19,322 nt of DNA. Origin: an uncultured Lachnospiraceae bacterium (GTDB lineage: Bacteria > Bacillota > Clostridia > Lachnospirales > Lachnospiraceae). This document shows, in pieces, positions 1 through 7,412 of the stretch. The first letter of the stretch is position 1; each line of letters begins with the position of its first letter. The stretch is from positions 1-19,322 of the forward strand of contig CAMODS010000005.1 in the NCBI GenBank assembly GCA_946611525.1, read 5' to 3'. Below the pieces are notes generated by a model that did not search any database, had not been told where the DNA came from, and was given only the letters and a program-made list of their open reading frames with translations. The translations under genes were made by a program, and so were the position numbers.

Positions 1-1046
1 CCCACCGTCTTTAAAGCCACAGTCTTTCCTCCGGTGTTGGGACCGGTGATGATAAGCTGGTGAAAATCCTCTCCCAAAGTCACATCGATGGGCACCACCT
101 TTTGTGGATCCAAAAGAGGATGTCTGGCCTTTTTAAGCACCAGTACACCCCTGTCAGAGATCGCCGGTCTGATGGCATTTTGCTCCAGTGCCAGAGCTGC
201 CTTTGCAAAAATAAAATCAAGCCTTGCCAAAACAGAAAAATCGTTTTTTATTTCCTCAGTATGCTCCGCCACCCTGGCGCTTAGGGCAGCCAGTATCCTG
301 GCAATCTCCTCCTGCTCCTTAAGCTCCAGCTCGCGCATCTCATTATTTAGATTAACCACCGCCTGTGGTTCTATGAAAAGCGTCATGCCTGAGGAGGACT
401 GGTCGTGGACCATACCCGGGATCCGGGACTTGTAATCCGACCTGACAGGGAGACAGTACCTGCCGTTTCTGGTGGTGATCACCGCCTCCGTAAGTCCCTC
501 CCGGATACTCTGCTTTGAAAGCATCTCATTTAACGCCGAACGTATCCTGTCCCCTGCCTTTGACAGGCTCTTTCTGATGGACAAAAGCTCCGGCGAAGCA
601 TCATCCGCTATCTCATCCTCCGAGATGATGGCACGGTTTATTTCTTTTCTTAAGGTATCCAGGGTCACAAGCCCCTCGAAAAACCCTGATAGGCTGTCGG
701 ATATCTCATTGCCCCTCTCGTCACCGGTGCCATACCTTTTTATGCGGTCCGCCACATTCAAAAGATCAGCCACCTGTAAAAGCTCCGCAGCTCCAAGAGT
801 GCCTCCTATCTCAAGCCTCTTTGCATATCCCGTGACATCACAGGTCCCGGCAAAGCCCGGCGCACCGTATTTCATCACGCGGCTAAGGGCGTCATTAGTC
901 TGTGTCAGGTATTTATTTACATCCGAAAGGCGTTTCTGGGGAGAGATCTTTTCACAATAGCTCTTCCCCGCCTCGCTTGTGGCAAGCAGAGAAAGCCGCT
1001 TTACGATCTTATCATATTCTAATGTCTTTAATACTTTTTTATTCAA
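1..1046 (-). CDS. mutS2: Endonuclease MutS2, N-terminal part (cut by window edge)
   Basis: MutS2 is a MutS-family ATPase that acts on branched DNA and, in Bacillus, on collided ribosomes. It does not act in classical mismatch repair. The visible 348 codons give the family's N-terminal pattern (VLKTLEYDKI near residue 5), the central helical core, and the Walker A loop GPNTGGKT at residues 335-342 close to the window edge. The rest of the ATPase and any C-terminal Smr nuclease domain lie outside. I chose the TTG at 1046 as start because the family N-terminus aligns there, a GGAG lies about 10 nt upstream, and no ATG occurs nearby. It overlaps the last codons of the upstream phosphodiesterase gene by 8 nt, so the two are probably translationally coupled. 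No frameshift is visible in the piece. Confidence 0.95.
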   Translation of the reverse strand, partial: MNKKVLKTLEYDKIVKRLSLLATSEAGKSYCEKISPQKRLSDVNKYLTQTNDALSRVMKYGAPGFAGTCDVTGYAKRLEIGGTLGAAELLQVADLLNVADRIKRYGTGDERGNEISDSLSGFFEGLVTLDTLRKEINRAIISEDEIADDASPELLSIRKSLSKAGDRIRSALNEMLSKQSIREGLTEAVITTRNGRYCLPVRSDYKSRIPGMVHDQSSSGMTLFIEPQAVVNLNNEMRELELKEQEEIARILAALSARVAEHTEEIKNDFSVLARLDFIFAKAALALEQNAIRPAISDRGVLVLKKARHPLLDPQKVVPIDVTLGEDFHQLIITGPNTGGKTVALKTV

Positions 1047-1524
1047 GAGTCTTCATCTCCACTTTGATGTCTCCGGCATCATCTACGATGATCAATGCGT
1101 AGGTGTGCTGTCCTGAAGGCTGCCTGGGCTGGGTCAGGCTCCCGGGATTTACAACGGTAACCCCCTTGTATGAAGGGATGTGGTCAGGTATATGGGTGTG
1201 CCCGTACAGAGCCACATCAGCCATCTCTGTCTTTGCCGCCGATACTAAAGTCTCAGGCGAATACCTCACATCGTGTCTGTGTCCGTGCACCAGAAATGCC
1301 CTGTGCCTGCCTATATCAATGCACAGATCATCCGGCAGATCGGAAAGAAAAGAGTCGCAGTTTCCCTTTACCGCATACACAGGGACATTTGATATCTCCT
1401 CAAACAGTTCCTTTTGTCCCAGGATATCTCCCAAGTGAAATACCTGGTCAGGGTGTTCTCTTTCCACAGCCTTTTTAAAACCGTCAGCCCTGCCGTGGGT
1501 ATCGCTTACCACTAATATCTTCAC
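1039..1524 (-). CDS. YfcE/MJ0936-type metallophosphoesterase (YsnB-like)
   Basis: A 161-residue calcineurin-like phosphodiesterase that fills the whole fold. The two-metal site is visible: D8 and H10 (SDTHG), D33 (LGD), N55 (KGNCD), H80 with H82 (VHGH), and H109 with H111 (GHTH). Family members cleave phosphodiester model substrates in the cytoplasm, but the natural substrate is not settled. The start is GTG at 1524, with an AAGGAGGAG ribosome binding site just before it. The GTGA start/stop overlap with rdgB, and the order rdgB then this gene, match the rdgB-ysnB pairing common in Firmicutes. The family assignment is firm; the physiological role is inferred only from the pairing. Confidence 0.93.
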   Translation of the reverse strand: MKILVVSDTHGRADGFKKAVEREHPDQVFHLGDILGQKELFEEISNVPVYAVKGNCDSFLSDLPDDLCIDIGRHRAFLVHGHRHDVRYSPETLVSAAKTEMADVALYGHTHIPDHIPSYKGVTVVNPGSLTQPRQPSGQHTYALIIVDDAGDIKVEMKTLE

Positions 1525-2105
1525 AGCTCCTCCTTCATCATACGAAGAGCATTGCCCCTGTGGGAGATTGCATTTTTCTGCTCAGGCGTCATCTGCGCCG
1601 TGGAGCAGCCATACTCATCCACATAAAAAATAGGGTCGTATCCAAAGCCGTTTTCACCGGCAGGCTCCCATCCGATATATCCCTCTATGGTGCCCCGCTT
1701 TACGGCAGTATGTCCGTCAGGGAACACCGCTGCAATGGCACACACGAATCTTGCGGTACGATCCGCCTTTTCCACTCCATTCAGCCTTTCTATAATAGCC
1801 TGATTCTTTTTAGAGTACGGAGTATCCTCCCCCATATATCTGGCGGAATACACCCCGGGCTCACCTCCAAGGGCGTCCACCTCGAGACCGCTGTCATCTG
1901 CCAGCACCACTGCCTCTCCGTCAAAGGCATTGGCCACAGCCTTTGCCTTTATCAGGGCATTGTCCTCAAAGGTCTCTCCGTCCTCTACTATATCCACGTC
2001 GATCCCGGCTTCCTTCATGGAAAGGATCTCATAGTTTAAATCTCCGTAGATCTCCCTTATCTCCCTCATTTTGTTTTCATTTCCGGTTGCGAATATTATC
2101 TTCAT
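1521..2105 (-). CDS. rdgB: XTP/dITP pyrophosphatase (RdgB/HAM1)
   Basis: This enzyme hydrolyses non-canonical purine nucleoside triphosphates (dITP, XTP, ITP) to monophosphate and pyrophosphate, keeping deaminated bases out of DNA and RNA. At 194 residues it has the normal length. Visible motifs are TGNENK at 7-12 (triphosphate binding), LADDSGLEVDALGG around 68-81 with the acidic metal-binding pair, FGYDP at 154-158, and SHRG at 181-184. The start ATG overlaps the amidase stop as ATGA, and GGAGG lies 6-10 nt upstream. It sits inside the overlapping gene cluster and is probably translated from a shared transcript. The assignment is secure. Confidence 0.97.
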   Translation of the reverse strand: MKIIFATGNENKMREIREIYGDLNYEILSMKEAGIDVDIVEDGETFEDNALIKAKAVANAFDGEAVVLADDSGLEVDALGGEPGVYSARYMGEDTPYSKKNQAIIERLNGVEKADRTARFVCAIAAVFPDGHTAVKRGTIEGYIGWEPAGENGFGYDPIFYVDEYGCSTAQMTPEQKNAISHRGNALRMMKEEL

Positions 2106-3223
2106 TTTTCCTCCAGTCTTATACTCTTCTTCAGATCTGCACCATTATTCTTCAGAGTTTTTACGATAGCCTTATAAAGCGCATGAGCCGCCTTGTCCTG
2201 GTAGCCTGGATCATTTAGGTTATCAAGTTCTTTTTGGTTTGTCAAAAACCCTATCTCTGCCAAAGCCACCGGCACCTCTGAAGAGCGGATGATATAAATA
2301 TTATCACCGGCCACGACTCCCTTGCTGTTGCAGTCCAAAGCCTCCAATAGCTCATTTAAGCACGTTTCGGCAAACTCCCGTGAGCGACCTGTCTCATCAC
2401 TTACCCTGTACATGACCTCCGCTCCGTTTATTCCGGACATCCTGCCGGAAGCCGTAGAGTTATTGTGAATGCTTAAAAAGAGATCTGCCTTTAAGTCATT
2501 TGCCAGGGCAACCCTGTCCTCAAGATCGATGTAATCATCATCCACCCTGGTAAAGTAAAAGCCGATGTTGTATTCGCTTTTTGCACCATATGCCAAAAGT
2601 CTGTAGCCTATGGCAAGATTGATATTTTTCTCATAGATGTCACCCTGATTGGCTCCCACGTCATTTCCGCCATGACCTATGTCCACCACCACTATGGCAT
2701 CATACACATCATGGGGATCCGCAAAATCAAGATAGACGTAGTTGTCCTCCACGGTGAGGGAAAGCTTTTTTATCTTTGTGGTAGTGATATCCAGTATGCC
2801 CATATCTCCTGCATGGGCAAAGGTAAGTTCCCTGATACCGTCAGAGGATCCAACCATCGGATAGTCGTAAAAATAAGAACTGTCCACGCCGGGGATGGTA
2901 AGTTCAAAGCTTTTTGACATGGCATCCTCTGTAAAGCTGACCTTCCCGGGATCCACATCCATAGGAAGGGTAAGCCTCAGCTGATGCTCCACCTCCTTTG
3001 CGGTCTGGGTGGTATCCACACTATAAAGCTCGTCACCGGATCTTAAAAGATCCATGACGGAATAGGTTGCCACTCCGTCCCCGTCCGAAGCCAGAGATAC
3101 CCTGTGTATATCGGGCACCATATAAAACAACAATATCACTGCCGCAAAGGTAATTCCTAAAAAATAGGTCAGTCTTCTCTCAATCCTTTTTTGCATCCGT
3201 ATCTTTATCAGGTATCCTGCCAT
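2102..3223 (-). CDS. Membrane-anchored N-acetylmuramoyl-L-alanine amidase (Amidase_3)
   Basis: Predicted zinc amidase that cuts the bond between N-acetylmuramic acid and L-alanine of peptidoglycan, outside the membrane. Residues 19-36 form one hydrophobic segment, probably a signal anchor because no clear cleavage site follows. Residues 45-170 look rich in beta strands and may be an AMIN-like wall-targeting domain. The catalytic Amidase_3 domain starts near 175 (VVVDIGHGG) with zinc ligands H184, E198 and H253 (SIHNN) and catalytic E323 (AEIGFL). The ATG at 3223 overlaps the papain gene by 44 nt. An internal ATG at 3196 (residue 10) is equally possible, since neither start has a strong ribosome binding site. 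The downstream rdgB starts on its stop codon (ATGA). The cluster contains a second secreted enzyme, so a joint role in wall turnover is plausible but unproven. Confidence 0.92.
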   Translation of the reverse strand: MAGYLIKIRMQKRIERRLTYFLGITFAAVILLFYMVPDIHRVSLASDGDGVATYSVMDLLRSGDELYSVDTTQTAKEVEHQLRLTLPMDVDPGKVSFTEDAMSKSFELTIPGVDSSYFYDYPMVGSSDGIRELTFAHAGDMGILDITTTKIKKLSLTVEDNYVYLDFADPHDVYDAIVVVDIGHGGNDVGANQGDIYEKNINLAIGYRLLAYGAKSEYNIGFYFTRVDDDYIDLEDRVALANDLKADLFLSIHNNSTASGRMSGINGAEVMYRVSDETGRSREFAETCLNELLEALDCNSKGVVAGDNIYIIRSSEVPVALAEIGFLTNQKELDNLNDPGYQDKAAHALYKAIVKTLKNNGADLKKSIRLEEK

Positions 3224-4826
3224 ATGCTTTTAAGCAGAGATTTCCTTTTGCTCCTTCTTCCACGCTGTCCCATGACAGTCCGCTCTTGCTGCTGTAGCTT
3301 TTGCCATCTGTGATATCCACATCACCATCCTCTATGGAGGCAGCCTGCATCTCTATAGCCAGAGGATGCCCCAGATCAGGCGTGCTGATATACAGGATAA
3401 TGGCAAAGTCTTCGCCCTCCTTCAGACTCAGAGGACTCGAAAATCTGATAGTATAAAAGCCACTGTCGGAAAGTTCTCCCTCAGCCACCCTGACTCTGTT
3501 GGCCAGATCCTTTGGACCTGAACAGTGTCTTGCCACATAAAGCTGATATCGACTGTTACGGCCTAAGGCATAAAAACCTGCAGAAGTAATGTCCACATCC
3601 TCCTTAGCTGTATACATCACCGCGCCCCAGGCACTGTCCTTATCATAGCCTATCTGGCCGGTCCAGCCGCAGAGATCCTCCTGGTATATCCGGTCTCTCT
3701 CATCCGCATCCTCAAGTCTCACATAGGATACTGTCTGGTTTCCGATATGAGTATCATAATATGAAACGTAAAACACACCATTTTCACCAAAGGAACTGCC
3801 CCAACTGTTTTGACAGATAAAAGCTCCATCTCCCGGAACATAGTTGGAAAAGCCGGAGGCGGGATAGCTGTCATTCCAGCCTATTATCACCACATCATGG
3901 TTGGGATCCTCGTCACCCATATAGCAGTATGCGTTGTTTTCCGAACTGTAATACTGAGATGATGAAAGACCTTTTTCATCCACATCCACATAGATGGAAG
4001 TAGACACACCTCCGTATAAAAATATAGACTTTTTAATGTCATCTATATCGTCCTCGGTAAAAAGGTGTACCTCTGAGACATGTTTTGTAACCTGACCCTC
4101 ATCCTCTGTGACCGGTCCCTGCCACGACAACAGATTGGCCAGTGCCATGGCGTAGTCACCGCCATCGATACCGGCCCTGTCAAAGGGACGATCCGACACC
4201 ATATCATCAGGAGAAAAGGTGATATCCTCCTCAGGCAAAAGGGATGACTCCATGGCTCCCACCGAAGCATAAGCCCAGCAGGTGGAGGCACTGCCCTGAT
4301 CCCTGATCGCCGATACCCGGTTGCGATCCCTGAGATCATAGCTTATGGGAAGAGTGAACTTTGAGTCTCTGGTTGAATAAAGTGAAAGCTTTGTGTTTTT
4401 CGCATTGAAGCTGTAGTCAAAGCCAAACTCATCACACACCTGTCTAAGAGGCACATAGCCATCGTCTCCCATCATGGTGGCGGTACGGCCGCTGTGCTCT
4501 AAAAGCACAATGCCGTCATCAGTCTGTCTGGCACTGCAAAAAAGATTCTCACGGATAAAGGGCAAAGATGCCAAAATCTCCATATCATCTCCGACCAACA
4601 GCTCCTTTTCCCTGAGGATAATGGGCTTTTCGTCGTAGGTAGCCGTCAGTATCCCCTCATTATTGATACTCCTGGCTATGAGTGGATAAAACACGGAGTT
4701 TTCAAGCTGCGCTCCCCTAAAGGCCTCAACCTCGGAAAGGGAGTCGCCCAGTGTAAGCGCCTTAAATCCACCCAAAAGGAGTATCAGTGCAAAAAGCACC
4801 ATATATCTTTTGGATACACTCATCAT
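3180..4826 (-). CDS. Secreted papain-family (C1A) cysteine protease, multidomain
   Basis: A 548-residue exported cysteine protease. Residues 7-25 form a signal peptide or anchor. Residues about 65-150 include the VPLRQVCDEFGF pattern typical of copper-amine-oxidase N-terminal-like repeats (a wall-associated beta domain). The C1 peptidase domain spans roughly 155-365 with a full catalytic set: oxyanion Q177 (DQGSASTCWAYA), nucleophile C183, H310 (NHDVVIIGW) and N340 (QNSWG). Residues about 380-540 are a beta-rich tail resembling the lectin-like domain found behind bacterial papains. Two ATG codons lie together at the start, with AAAGG about 9 nt before. It begins 4 nt after the RNA methyltransferase stop and overlaps the amidase gene by up to 44 nt. 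The target is unknown; wall-protein processing or extracellular peptide degradation are both possible. Confidence 0.92.
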   Translation of the reverse strand: MMSVSKRYMVLFALILLLGGFKALTLGDSLSEVEAFRGAQLENSVFYPLIARSINNEGILTATYDEKPIILREKELLVGDDMEILASLPFIRENLFCSARQTDDGIVLLEHSGRTATMMGDDGYVPLRQVCDEFGFDYSFNAKNTKLSLYSTRDSKFTLPISYDLRDRNRVSAIRDQGSASTCWAYASVGAMESSLLPEEDITFSPDDMVSDRPFDRAGIDGGDYAMALANLLSWQGPVTEDEGQVTKHVSEVHLFTEDDIDDIKKSIFLYGGVSTSIYVDVDEKGLSSSQYYSSENNAYCYMGDEDPNHDVVIIGWNDSYPASGFSNYVPGDGAFICQNSWGSSFGENGVFYVSYYDTHIGNQTVSYVRLEDADERDRIYQEDLCGWTGQIGYDKDSAWGAVMYTAKEDVDITSAGFYALGRNSRYQLYVARHCSGPKDLANRVRVAEGELSDSGFYTIRFSSPLSLKEGEDFAIILYISTPDLGHPLAIEMQAASIEDGDVDITDGKSYSSKSGLSWDSVEEGAKGNLCLKAYGRIPDKDTDAKKD

Positions 4827-4830
4827 ATAA

Positions 4831-6006
4831 TCATACCTTTGCTGAATTGTCAGCTGTCACCTTTTTTCGCTTAGGTGGCTTGGGACCCAAAAACTGGTAG
4901 AAATAAGTCTTTATCATGCCGTTATAAATCTTACGGTTTTTATCGGCCTTTTTGCCTATGGCATCACAGGCCTTTTCAAATGATGTTATCACATACATTG
5001 ACCAGCTGTCCAGTCTGTCATAGACCTCGCCTAAGGTATGGTAGAGAGCTGCCACATCCTCATCCTTTGACAGTCTCTCCCCGTATGGAGGATTCGTTAA
5101 GATAAAGCCATATTTTTTAGCATGGCTCATGTCCGCCACATCCCTGACCTGGAAGTGGATAAGATGCTCAACGCCGGCATTTTTGGCATTTTTCCTGGCT
5201 ATATCTATAGCCTCCGGATCGATGTCATAGCCGTAAAGATGAGTCTCTACATCTCTGTCCTCCTGCTCCTTTAGCTCCTGCCTGATCTCCTGCCAAAGAG
5301 ACGGCTCGATAATATGGCTCCACCCCTGTGCCGTAAACTCCCGGTCCACTCCCGGAGCGATGTTGCATGCCATAAGCGCCGCCTCGATCAGAAAGGTGCC
5401 GCTGCCGCAAAATGGATCCACCATGATCCTGTCGGGATGCCAGGGTGTAAGTGAAATGAGCGCCGCAGCCAGTGTCTCCGATAAAGGAGCTGACCATGTC
5501 CAGGTGCGGTATCCCCTTTTATGCAGGGATGCGCCGGAAGTGTCCAGTGTAAAAAGCACCTCATCCTTGTACAAAAAGATCCGAAAAGGGAAGTCCTTTC
5601 CGGTCTCCAAAAACTCATCCCTTCCCGTGGCTTTTTTCATACGCTCCACCATGGCCTTTTTTACAATGGACTGGATGGATGAGGGAGCAAAAAGCTTGCT
5701 TTTGACCGAGGTGGCCTTTGTAACCCAAAACCTGCCGTCTGACGTCACATAGTCCTCTATGGGAAGAGCCGCGATTCCGTCAAAGAGCTCCTCAAAAGTG
5801 GATGCAAAAAATCTGCCTACCACTATGAGCACACGCTCTCCGGTGCGCAGACACATATTTGCACGGACCACCGCCTCGGCATCGCCCATAAAGCACACCC
5901 GGCCGTCATCCACCCTGGTGATCTCATATCCCAGATCATATATTTCTTTTTTTAAAACGGCCTCTATCCCAAAATGGCAGGGCACGCATATCTCATACCT
6001 GTTCAT
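4831..6006 (-). CDS. THUMP-domain RNA N-methyltransferase (RlmL N-terminal/YpsC type)
   Basis: Predicted S-adenosylmethionine-dependent RNA base methyltransferase, probably acting on rRNA or tRNA. Residues about 1-160 form the ferredoxin-like plus THUMP RNA-binding part. LHKRGYR at 161-167 is a family signature. The Rossmann methyltransferase domain follows, with VDPFCGSGTFLIEAA at 196-210 for cofactor binding, DIDPEAI at 261-267, and the catalytic TNPPYGERL with NPPY at 305-308. The 391-residue length fits the Firmicute YpsC group and lacks the second methyltransferase domain (RlmK) fused in E. coli RlmL. It heads the dense cluster. Only about 42 nt separate its ATG from the upstream terminator's T-tract, and most of that is a dispersed repeat. 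Its ribosome binding site is weak (AAGAAAA), so expression from an upstream promoter is possible. The exact target base is unknown. Confidence 0.93.
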   Translation of the reverse strand: MNRYEICVPCHFGIEAVLKKEIYDLGYEITRVDDGRVCFMGDAEAVVRANMCLRTGERVLIVVGRFFASTFEELFDGIAALPIEDYVTSDGRFWVTKATSVKSKLFAPSSIQSIVKKAMVERMKKATGRDEFLETGKDFPFRIFLYKDEVLFTLDTSGASLHKRGYRTWTWSAPLSETLAAALISLTPWHPDRIMVDPFCGSGTFLIEAALMACNIAPGVDREFTAQGWSHIIEPSLWQEIRQELKEQEDRDVETHLYGYDIDPEAIDIARKNAKNAGVEHLIHFQVRDVADMSHAKKYGFILTNPPYGERLSKDEDVAALYHTLGEVYDRLDSWSMYVITSFEKACDAIGKKADKNRKIYNGMIKTYFYQFLGPKPPKRKKVTADNSAKV

Positions 6007-6022
6007 ATATTTTTCTTATTTC

Positions 6023-6046
6023 TCATCCTGAGCGCAGCGAAGGATC
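6023..6046 (-). repeat. Dispersed GATCCTTCGC...GCTCAGGATGA repeat, copy A
   Basis: A 24-nt element. Read on the minus strand it starts GATCCTTCGCTG and ends CGCTCAGGATGA. The outer ATCCT/AGGAT arms are inverted repeats and could form a short hairpin. It differs from copy B (12478-12502) by a single base in the shared 24 nt and lies in the opposite orientation. It fills most of the leader between the 6049-6081 terminator and the methyltransferase start. From general knowledge, similar short palindrome-like elements are scattered between genes in many bacterial genomes; the function is unknown. Confidence 0.75.
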
Positions 6047-6048
6047 TC

Positions 6049-6081
6049 AAAAAAATCAGGCAGCCAAAACGACTGCCCGAT
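6049..6081 (-). terminator. Intrinsic terminator after the hypothetical pair
   Basis: On the minus strand, ATCGGGCAG pairs with CTGCCTGAT (9 bp with one G-U) around a 9-nt loop. Seven T residues follow at once. It closes the transcript of the 277/115-aa pair and separates it from the methyltransferase cluster. Confidence 0.93.
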
Positions 6082-6106
6082 TATTATAAATCCACCAAAT
6101 ATAATG

Positions 6107-6454
6107 TCAAGCGAAAAGATCTATCCGGGATCCTATTACGCCATACCCCTTGGAGCTGCCACCACTGCTGCCGTAACCGGTGGTGATCCCATCAAAGCCG
6201 GATGCGATGGAGTTGAGTCCCTTATTGATGCGCTGTGAATCCTGGATCTGCCCGATCCTGCGAGTCATAACCTGTGCTGTAGGATACTGTACCGGCGCCG
6301 CTCCCTCCACTGCATCCGCAGAGGAAAGCCCCTTTACCGACTCCACAAAAGCATCTGAAAAATCCGCTTTGTTGTCAAGGCTGTATGCCTGTGCTACAGT
6401 GCTCCGGTAGGAAACTCCCTGGACCGGATTCATACTTGCAGCTGATAATCCCAT
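6107..6454 (-). CDS. Hypothetical protein, 115 aa, Gly/Ser-rich C-terminus
   Basis: I do not recognise this protein. It has no signal peptide or membrane segment. The N-terminus carries MNPVQGVSYRSTVAQAY (residues 8-24), followed by predicted helix at about 30-50 (FSDAFVESVKGLSSADAV) and 60-85 (QVMTRRIGQIQDSQRI). The tail, from about 95, is rich in Gly and Ser (YGSSGGSSKGYG). It overlaps the 277-aa gene upstream by 25 nt in another frame and has a GGCAGG-like ribosome binding site inside that gene. A strong terminator follows its stop. The overlap and shared terminator mean it is almost certainly co-expressed with the 277-aa protein and may work with it. It is likely a real gene, because the start, Shine-Dalgarno and terminator all fit. 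Confidence 0.75.
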   Translation of the reverse strand: MGLSAASMNPVQGVSYRSTVAQAYSLDNKADFSDAFVESVKGLSSADAVEGAAPVQYPTAQVMTRRIGQIQDSQRINKGLNSIASGFDGITTGYGSSGGSSKGYGVIGSRIDLFA

Positions 6455-7263
6455 AATCTACCTGCCTCTTCCTGACGACGCGCCACATTCTGTCTGTCCT
6501 CGAATAAGCTGTCCACAGCCTTCATGCGCTCGTTAAGCCCTATCTTTTCGTTGCCCTTTTCTACTGCTGTCTCAATAGCGAAATCTGCCATCTCTGTGCG
6601 GGAATCCACTTCCTCGAGCCTGCCCATGGTGTTGTTGAACTGCTCTCTGTCCTCTCTGCCGGAAGCTTCCAGCTCCTCGCGGCGTGCGATCTCGTTATTG
6701 TAATCATTTTGTGAGATCTCACCCTCCAGATACATCTGCTCAACCTGTTGGTCTGTGTATCCCACAAAGCTGGTGATCTCCCTCTTTTGGTCCTCTTTAT
6801 CATCTGTGGTAACGGGAGTGATCTCAGGCGCTTCGATAGGCTCGATCTCCGGTGCCTCGATGGGCTCGATCTCTATATCCTCCTCATCACGCAGCTCATT
6901 GTCCTCCGGCTGTCTCTGTGAAATGACTGCACCTGTCTCACTGTCCGTAAGCTCCTGTGCACCCTCATCACTGACCTGAACAGTATCGCCGTCATCAGAC
7001 ACGGAAACCACATTCTCAAGGGTCTCCTCTCTGCGCTGCTTCTGAGCCTCAGCAGTCCTGTCAGCACGCTCGCTCTCATTCTTGTCTGTAATGGCACGCT
7101 CTACCGCATTGTCGCCTCTCTGGGCGGGAGTGCGGATCTCAGTAGCACCTGTCCTTGAAGCATCAACTGTGGCACCACCCTCTGTGGAGGCACCTGGCCG
7201 TGTGGTCGGAGCTGTCGGCGTGGATATGCCCGGTGCACCCGGTGTAATCTGTAATCCTGCCAT
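6430..7263 (-). CDS. Hypothetical acidic 277-aa protein with Pro-rich N-terminus and helical C-terminus
   Basis: Not a family I can name. Residues 1-35 are rich in Pro, Ala, Thr and Gly (disordered). Residues 50-85 are highly charged. Residues 88-103 include DGDTVQVSDEG. Residues 133-148 are two identical EPIEAPEI units within an acidic linker. From about 168 (YTDQQVEQMYLEGEISQNDY) the pattern resembles the SHOCT-type short helical motif, and from 195 to 270 it is charged, coiled-coil-like helix. There is no signal peptide, transmembrane segment or enzyme motif, so it is probably a cytoplasmic scaffold or binding protein. GAAGGG lies 7-10 nt before the ATG, and a good sigma-A promoter sits about 50 nt upstream. 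It overlaps the 115-aa gene. The gene call is firm; the function is unknown. Confidence 0.85.
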   Translation of the reverse strand: MAGLQITPGAPGISTPTAPTTRPGASTEGGATVDASRTGATEIRTPAQRGDNAVERAITDKNESERADRTAEAQKQRREETLENVVSVSDDGDTVQVSDEGAQELTDSETGAVISQRQPEDNELRDEEDIEIEPIEAPEIEPIEAPEITPVTTDDKEDQKREITSFVGYTDQQVEQMYLEGEISQNDYNNEIARREELEASGREDREQFNNTMGRLEEVDSRTEMADFAIETAVEKGNEKIGLNERMKAVDSLFEDRQNVARRQEEAGRLWDYQLQV

Positions 7264-7311
7264 AAAAATCCCTTCTTTCTATCTTCAAATCCACCCACTA
7301 ACGGTAAATAC

Positions 7312-7340
7312 ATCATACAACAAAAACAGGGGTTTGTCCA
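7312..7340 (-). promoter_or_regulatory. Sigma-A-type promoter for the 277/115-aa pair
   Basis: The minus strand reads TGGACA, a 17-nt spacer, then TATGAT, ending 48 nt before the ATG at 7263. The start site would be near 7305, giving a leader of about 42 nt. The inverted repeats at 7352-7405 lie immediately upstream of the -35. Confidence 0.75.
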
Positions 7341-7351
7341 TATTATTTTTG

Positions 7352-7405
7352 AAATTGTCAGACAATTTGTCCCGGGTTGTGACACCCTGTCACTCCCGGG
7401 ACAAA
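7352..7405. repeat. Two overlapping perfect inverted repeats (TTGTC/GACAA arms)
   Basis: Plus-strand AAATTGTC (7352-7359) and GACAATTT (7361-7368) form a perfect palindrome around one A. Overlapping it by 3 nt, TTTGTCCCGGG (7366-7376) pairs perfectly with CCCGGGACAAA (7395-7405), and inside it GTGACA (7379-7384) pairs with TGTCAC (7388-7393) around a CCC loop. Neither is followed by a T-tract on either strand. So the pair may be a factor-independent hairpin ending the HD-protein transcript, an operator for the promoter at 7312-7340, or both. The structure is plain in the sequence; its role is inferred. Confidence 0.7.
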
Positions 7406-7412
7406 AGAAAGA

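Noticed and set aside
60..960. Open frames on the plus strand across mutS2 and many others through the window
   Set aside because: They lie opposite clear minus-strand genes, have unnatural compositions and no ribosome binding sites, and match no family.
6836..6880. Short DNA tandem repeat as a candidate regulatory repeat
   Set aside because: It is in frame and encodes the two EPIEAPEI units of the 277-aa protein.
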